A stretch of 64,000 nt of DNA from Gnetum montanum (taxonomy: Eukaryota > Streptophyta > Gnetopsida > Gnetales > Gnetaceae): assembly GCA_015680685.1 (NCBI GenBank), contig MNCI01009412.1:654588-718587 (forward strand), given 5' to 3'. The position numbers were made by a program, and so were the translations under genes. Below, piece by piece: positions 57,798 through 64,000 of the stretch (positions within the stretch are counted from its first letter, which is position 1; each line of letters starts with the position of its first letter). The notes beneath the pieces are model-generated. The model saw nothing but the letters and a program-made list of their open reading frames with translations, was not told the DNA's origin and did not search any database.

Positions 57798-59661
57798 AAG
57801 TAATACAGATTTTCTTCACGTTCTGGATATCTCTTACTCTATTTTATCAAAAACCAAAACACCATGCATGAACTACCATTAAGTTTAGTGTTGCAAGTGG
57901 TCTGTCCCACGGTCCCGCCTTCCTTTCTTGCAGAACGCATCGGCTTGTCTCCTTTATAGTAGCTCGCTCACTGCGTTTTCTGTTTCTGTTCAAATTATGA
58001 TTCATATTATTCTAAGATCTTGATTTTGATATTATGATGATCCTTTAATTTGTACAAAATAAAATAGGCGACATATTCTAATTATAGTGTTGGCCAACCA
58101 AATGCATCTGATGTAACAAATAAAAAAGACATGGAAGACCGAAGGAGGCTCTTTACCGTTAACGACCGATTTCAAATCATTTCTTCGGACTGGGATAAAT
58201 AGAAAAATCTTCCTCTAAAATCCAAGTAACTCTACGCACATTAGAATCATGGGGCCAACTATACGTTCCGTTTTTCTGCTTTTCTCTCTAGCTGTATGTC
58301 TGCTAGCCGCTACCCTCTGTGTTTTAAAGAATATCTCTGTCTCTGGCTTCTTCCTACTCTCATTTTAAAGAGCCGCAAAAATATCTCAAAAAAGGTTCGG
58401 ATGTTTAGAGAGTCGGAAAAAATGGTCGAGCGTGTCATATTCAATAGTGGAAAAAGGCACTCACATACCCGTTCTTCCGTTCTTCTGTGTCTCCGCTACT
58501 GTCACTTGAAGTATGGTTCAAGAGTTACAAAATATATCGGGTCCAGTCGTTTACAGAATCAGAAAAAGTGGGCAAGTCCGTGACATTCAAAGCCAGTGGG
58601 CAAGTCCGTGACATTCAAAGCCATTGATTTCATATTAAAAATAAGGAATAGTGTATGAATTTGACCTCCAACCGTATTTGCCATGAAATTTTTTCATGAT
58701 ACTTTGCAAAATCTTTATTCAAAGATTTACGTTAAATTTATAAATTTTTTTAATATAATATAATTCTTACATTAAAATCCTTAAATATTTAATTATGAAT
58801 CTTTAAGTAAAACCTTTAATCGTTTTTCAAAGTGAAATCCTTTTCAGCCTAATTATTATTCTCAAATTTTATTTAAGTAAAATTTTTCATTGAAATTTGA
58901 TTTTAATTACTTTACAGTGCATTTATTATCAAAATCAAATTAAATAATATTTATGTTTCTACCAAAACTATATACAAGTAATAGACAAGAAAGTGTTCTT
59001 TTCTTAGTAGAAAAAGAGACTAAAAAAATGGTTTAAAATGCTCTTGGTTCTCTTCAAAGATAAAAAATTGCAATGGTCTATTATTAAATAAATTGGAAAA
59101 GTTATATGAGAAAATTGTGCATAAGTAACTTTTATTTGTATTAAAAGCTAATTAGTTTCTATAAGACTAATAAAAGTAGTTAAAACTTTATGCTCAAACT
59201 AGCATTACTATTTTTGATTGCAGATAAATTATGTAAGTATCCACTTCATGCAATGAAGAAAGAAATACTTGGATTAAGGTACTCTTATATATGCCTTTTT
59301 AAACTTTCTATGGACAACTTATTCTTAACTTTTCTTACCAAAGCCAACAAAAAAATCTGAAATGGATGCCCTATATGCATAAAGGCTAAAACCACTGGTT
59401 GAACCTTTCATGAGCAAATTTAGTTAATGATTTTATCATCTCCCTTTCTTATGTGATAATATCTAAACTAATAGTATTAATTAATGATGTTTTAAAGAAA
59501 TCTTTCATGTTATTATGCCAAGAGTTATAATATTTTCCAAGTTTTTCAAACTTGTATTTAAAATTTTTGTAAGTATTTTATGTTCAAAATAGAGCAAAAC
59601 ATGCAAAAAGTCTTACAAATTCACACAATGATAAGGATTTTAATAAATGTTGGGTTGAGTC
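57798..59661. other. Intergenic DNA downstream of the gene remnant
   Basis: No gene is recognised. 58020-59600 is strongly AT-rich. It includes one 28-bp tandem duplication (58568-58623). Confidence 0.45.
58568..58623 (+). repeat. Perfect 28-bp tandem duplication
   Basis: Two identical units beginning GTGGGCAAGTCCGTGACATT and ending AAGCCA. Confidence 0.95.
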
Positions 59662-59825
59662 AACTCCTAGTTAGCCCAAATTCTAATACTTCTAATGTAT
59701 GGATGAACCATTTAAGCTATGAGGATTTTGTGAAGTGAAAAACCATGCCTGAAAAACTCCTAGTTAGCCTAAATTGTAATGCTTGTAATGTAGGGATGAA
59801 CTATTTAAGTTATGATGATTCTACA
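59662..59825 (+). repeat. Diverged tandem duplication, period about 93 bp
   Basis: AACTCCTAGTTAGCCCAAAT followed by TAATGTATGGATGAACCATT recurs as AACTCCTAGTTAGCCTAAAT and TAATGTAGGGATGAACTATT. Confidence 0.8.
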
Positions 59826-59852
59826 TATTATAAAACACTACTTAAAAGTATT

Positions 59853-61849
59853 TGTTGGGTATTTTGAGCTTGATTCGGCTTAATTGCATAGGTTCAAGCT
59901 TCTGTTTGCATGGTTTCTTCTTACCACATCAACTTGTAGAATTGCCTATTAGAACTATTTTTTAGTTTTACAATAGATTATGCTTTAAATGGCTTCTCTC
60001 TCTACCATATTAGCTTCTAGAACAAGCGCTCATTTGAAATTGGCCTTTAGAAGCATTTTTAAGTTCTACAAAGGCCACCCAAAATGGTTCTACTATATCA
60101 GCTTTGTACATATAGGACTTGGTGGGACCGAGATCAATCCATCTTCATCACATGTACTTAAATAGAATTTAACATAGCTCAAGATTTTGCTCTAGAATTG
60201 TTTTTGGTTTTACAATGTCACATTTAGTTTTACCATATCTCTGTTATGTGCAACTTTTAGCTATTAATCTAGCTTAGAATTGACCATGCAAATGAGTAAA
60301 ATCAAAAACACATATCAAGCTCTAAAACTAGTTTTGCTTCTACAAAATCTAGCCTTGAACATTTTGCCATGTTAATGAATAAAATCAAACTCTACAACCA
60401 TATTTTAAATTATAAAAGAGCTATGATAAAGAGAGAGGCTTAATGCCATGTTCAACAAAGCTCATGTTATACAAACACAACTACTATATAGGAAAGCTTA
60501 GCACTGAAGGGCTTTACTATGCCATGTCAACACAAGGAGTGGAAGCACTTTAGAACCAAATAGTGATTCTATGAGGGCTACACATCATTTAGAATCAAAG
60601 AGCTCTCTAAAAGATCTTGGCTACATAAGTGATACATTGTTTAGAGCTAGAATTGGTTCTACTTAGGCATTGAAGATCTAAGAGTAAAATCTAATCAATC
60701 ATGATCATGAAGCTTATTTTAGAACTAAGAAATGGTTTTACTTAGCCTAGCCTCTTCTCATTAAACCATGAAAAAAAAGTAGTGGGCATAAAGTAAAAAG
60801 CTCATTTATTACAAAATCCCATCTTATCAAAAAGGGTCATCGTGATTAGCTTTGAAATCTTAATAAGCTCAAGTTGTATAGGGCCATTATATGAAAAAGC
60901 TAAAAGCTCATATTGTTGCAGAAATTTACCTAAGCCTCATCAACAAAAAATATAAGGGTAGTTAAATGAGATTGAAAGAGCTATTATCTCTAGTGCTAGT
61001 TGAGCTCATTTTTTTTTTAGGAAACATAGGACCATTGACACTAAAAGTAAAATGATAGAATACTTCCTTCTCTGCTAGGATTTTAATGCTTCTTTCCACT
61101 CATACCAAAAGTAGTAATGAAGTTCAAGATGTAACAGATTTAGCTTCAAATTATTCTCCAACTTCTTCCAATGGATTCACAATGGCTATAGTTTTTTTTC
61201 TTCCTCAGCTTCACCTCTCAATGGATCTACAACAAGTGTAGAATTTTCTCTGTCATGTTTCTCTAGTAAATCAACAATGGCTCTAGAAATGGCTACAAAA
61301 AATATTGGTATAAATTGAAGCTCTCAAGCTTAGTTCAAATATTTTGGGTTTTACCAATTGGTGCTTGAACTAGAATTTCTCTTTTCTCTATTCTTCTTTG
61401 AATCTTAATCTCATTATCTATTTCTCTTCACTATAAAATCTTCTTTCTCTTTCTCTTTCTCTTAAAAATCTCTAAAAATTTTGTTTCCCAGTTGAGAAGA
61501 GGTAGTGTGCTTCTTTCTACTTTTGAGATTAGAAAGCTAATTCTTATGACTTAAATTTTAGTAGTTGTGCTCAATCTAGGATTGTAAAAGAAGCCTTGTA
61601 GCTTTGATTTTTAAATTAATGAAATTACTTTGCCCACTAGGATTTGGGAGGAGTTTTATGGTGGAGTAATTCTATCAATCTAGCAATTCAATCATCTCTA
61701 TGTCTATTTATTATTTCTTTCATAGCTACGATGTTTACTAGGCTAAGTTTTTAATTTATGGCTTTTACTAGTCTCTAATTACCTTGATTTTTATTCAACC
61801 CTAATCCTGTCATCCTATTAGTGGCTTTAGCTACCCCCAAGAAATAACA
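59853..61849 (+). repeat. Candidate 5' LTR of Ty1/copia element H
   Basis: The right end is well placed: AAATAACA is followed after two bases by an initiator-tRNA primer site. The left end TGTTGGGT at 59853 is a guess from the inverted TGTT/AACA termini; 59649 is an alternative. A TATA box candidate (CTATAAAATC) is at 61432-61438. The 3' LTR is outside the window, so the pair cannot be compared. Confidence 0.5.
61432..61438 (+). promoter_or_regulatory. TATA box candidate of element H
   Basis: TATAAAA about 410 bp before the LTR end, followed by a CT-rich stretch (CTTTCTCTTTCTCTTTCTC). Confidence 0.5.
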
Positions 61850-61851
61850 AT

Positions 61852-61867
61852 TGGTATTAGAGACTAG
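61852..61867 (+). other. Primer-binding site of element H, initiator tRNA-Met type
   Basis: TGGTATTAGAGACTAG against the usual TGGTATCAGAGC of plant copia elements; the difference is one transition plus a changed end. Confidence 0.75.
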
Positions 61868-61913
61868 TTGACACCTCTTGACTTAATAGTATATGTTGCA
61901 TTTTTTTCTAGAC

Positions 61914-62076
61914 ATGGTGTAGAATCAAGGATTCTCATCTAATATATCTTCATAGTTCAATGGATTAGATTGCTCTCTATAGAAGTTCAAGATGAAGAAT
62001 TATCTTCTAGCTCATGATGATGATATCTAAAAGCAAGTTAGTAGAGGAATTAACAATTCAATGCATGATGCTTAAA
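61914..62076 (+). pseudogene. Gag start of Ty1/copia element H, broken and cut by E
   Basis: The frame from ATG 61914 reads MV-stop-NQGFSSNISS-stop-FNGLDCSL-stop-KFKMKNYLLAHDDD. It fits the N-terminus of plant copia Gag (FNG.NY..W..KM..YL). The four early stops sit mainly where Trp or Gln is expected, so they look like G-to-A or C-to-T decay. The element is interrupted at 62077 by the LTR of E. Confidence 0.7.
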
Positions 62077-62887
62077 TGATGAGTGGAGAGGTATCCCAAC
62101 ACTCAACCATACGAATATGAGTGTTACATGCGCGATCCGGTCAAATTTCGTAGACTCAGTGCCTACACACCTCATGGAACACTTAAGGTTAATCATTCGT
62201 TGTCTTCCTAGACTTACTTGTAGTTGTCATGGTGTATGGTTAAGTAAGTTCAAGGTATATAATTTTTTATGTCTTTTTATGTTTTATCTCCTATGCTAAC
62301 AAGGTGAAGGGTGAAGAGACTAATTGACTAACTTTAACTAACTAAGTCTTAATTAACCTAGCATCAGCATCCGTTCCTACTTACCGTTCACACCCTGAAC
62401 CAATGCAACATTGGCTACCAAATGCTAATCGTTGCTGGGACCACCAAGCATAATGCACATGCTCGAAGCGATCGTACTAAGGCACTTAACTAGGAGAGAA
62501 GGGTTGAGAGAGAATTAAATAACTAATAAAGCATATAAATGAAAAATAATAAATAATTGTAAATAAAATCCTAATTAGCATATTCCATGCACTGCAAGGT
62601 TTATCCAAGAAGCTTATCTTTATTGCCGTATACAAACATGTGTTCAGGTACAATATTTTCTCGAATAAAGATCCGTTCACTTTGGAGTTCCTACTGTGGG
62701 CACATGGAAAATATTCTATCTCTAGAGAGGAAAAACTACCAGAGTTTCACTACGGTCTAAGCCTAGGATGAGAAACAAGGGAAAGTCGCCTCTTATTTAT
62801 AGACTTTATGGCATACAACGATATCGTGGGGGACGACACGATATCACGTACGCAAGATTGCGGCCCATGAAATATTGCATCCCATCA
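62077..62887 (-). repeat. 3' LTR of element E
   Basis: TGATGAGTGGAGAGGTATCC to CCCATCA. TATA box at 62794-62801. It lacks the whole inverted-repeat array found in C (the sequence jumps from GGCACTTAACTAGG to GAGAGAAT), and its palindromes are decayed (ACGATATCGT, ACGATATCAC). Confidence 0.85.
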
Positions 62888-63429
62888 TACCCCCATGACT
62901 AAATGAAAACTCATCCTTGAGTTCCTTACAAAATATTGGGAAGGTATGGGATTATTGACTAAATGGAACTAATGGGATGACATGTGAACAGATCATCATT
63001 ACAAGACAAGATAAAATTGGTGTTCATGACAACAAGAGTGAACACCTTATTACATTGACATCAGGCCTCATTTGCTAGTTGAGAAAGAGAAGAGAGAGAA
63101 AGAAGAAGTTTGCTACCAACGCCAAGATTACGTCTTTCGTTGTCCATCTGTAAGCGCACCATCAATCTTGCTCCTTGCATAGCTACTTCAGCATTGATCC
63201 ATTCCAAGTGTTCCCTCCAGATGCAATCCATTGTGTTAGGATTGCCATATGCACACACAACACAGTCTTATATTAGGAAGGGTAAATGAATCATAATGTA
63301 ATTGTTACCTTGCTTTGGTGTAAGTCCATTGGCTGAGTTGTGGTATGGCTGATTGTGGATCTAGAGATATATTAATGATGACTACTGAAGGTGTAGGGGT
63401 TAGGAGAAAATCAAAAAAATTGAGCCCTG

Positions 63430-63442
63430 TACCCCCATGACT
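63430..63442 (-). promoter_or_regulatory. Second polypurine-tract copy in element E
   Basis: TACCCCCATGACT repeats the terminal tract at 62888-62900. Element C has the same two copies at 46941 and 47533, with similar spacing (542 and 592 bp). Confidence 0.55.
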
Positions 63443-64000
63443 AATCGTGAACCTTTGGTAGCGAGAGAATGGAAAAAGAGAAGAAATAAGAAAGTTGGAT
63501 AAAAAGAGACAACGGTAACATCAATAAAGTGGATGTTAAGATGAAAATGAACAAAATAAAATCGATTGCAAAAGTGTTAGGAGAGAAAAGTTAACTAGTG
63601 CACCAAATAGGAATGTCAGTGGGTCCTCCCCAAAGTAGGCTCATGCCCTTAATGCCCTGACAAACCCACATTCAAAGACTCTGTAGGCTCTAGGAATGTC
63701 ATTTGGAACAAGAGTTAAAGTCTTAACCATAAGAATTTACCAAAAAGAAAACAATGTATCTACCAAGATATACACTAATGATACAACCGACAATGAGGTG
63801 AACAATGGAGAGAAGGATGGAATGGAATCTCAAGAACAAGGTGGTGTACAACCCCTTGTGTGTTTTATGATTAATGTGACTTGGTAAATCTCATTCCAAC
63901 TCCATCCTCAAACCAACCACATCTAGTGACTTTGCATCAATGCATTCAGCCAATCCATCCCCATGAATAACAAGAATGCCTTCTCCAAAGAGCCACTACC

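Larger units (their letters stand above)
62077..64000 (-). mobile_element. Element E: relative of C, 3' end, cut by window edge
   Basis: 3' LTR 62077-62887, polypurine tract TACCCCCATGACT in plus coordinates at 62888-62900, then the non-coding 3' region colinear with 46941-48080 of C (for example GTCAGTGGGTCCTCCCCAAA at 63616 against 47720). Inserted into the gag of H. The rest, including the 5' LTR and target duplication, lies beyond the window; the left flanking 5-mer is ttaaa. Confidence 0.85.

Overview
This window looks like nuclear DNA of a seed plant with a large, repeat-dominated genome. It is AT-rich, almost every base belongs to LTR retrotransposons, host-gene-like sequence occupies about 1 kb, and one (CT)n tract runs into a 94-base assembly gap. 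A gymnosperm is plausible because of the many old, long elements, but nothing seen here proves it. Coordinates and homologies were worked out by hand from LTR pairs, short target duplications, primer sites and protein motifs.

Layout. Positions 1-54759 are a stack of insertions. The oldest is D, a decayed Athila-like Ty3/gypsy element on the minus strand (41556-45880, 53475-54759). Its integrase is cut by F, a Tat-type Ty3/gypsy element on the plus strand (1-123, 29571-41555). F is cut by A, a relative on the plus strand (124-29570). A is cut by B on the minus strand (9004-16405, target duplication TCATC). Separately, the gag of D is cut by C (45886-53469, minus strand, target duplication CTTTC). 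C is young and carries an intact 1,114-codon gag-protease frame. After D come about 5 kb of less repetitive DNA (54760-59852) with a small spliced gene or gene remnant at 56800-57797. Next is the 5' end of a Ty1/copia element H (59853-62076), cut by E (62077-64000, minus strand), a relative of C that runs off the window.

Main biological point. Elements A and F do not have the usual gag-PR-RT-RNaseH-IN order without interruption. Between protease and reverse transcriptase sits an antisense, intron-containing gene. In A its exon 1 is at 19899-20026 and its stop codon at 7154, giving about eight exons. The same exons, and in part the same splice sites, are present in F, where A itself landed inside exon 4. 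Upstream of the antisense gene is a 2-3.5 kb degenerate tandem array. Its motif differs between A and F, but in each element it matches a motif in that element's own LTR near the LTR promoter. This suggests that the LTR and the antisense gene share control sequences.

Other points. C has a set of nested inverted repeats in its LTRs. Several stems carry compensatory base changes between the two LTRs, and the remaining mismatches become G-U pairs in the sense transcript. B and C come from different lineages, yet both kept gag-protease and lost RT, RNase H and integrase. A 60-80 bp inverted repeat spans the polypurine tract/LTR junction in A, B and F. Apart from the C frame, the coding sequences are broken, often by TAG where Trp or Gln is expected, as methylated-cytosine decay would produce.
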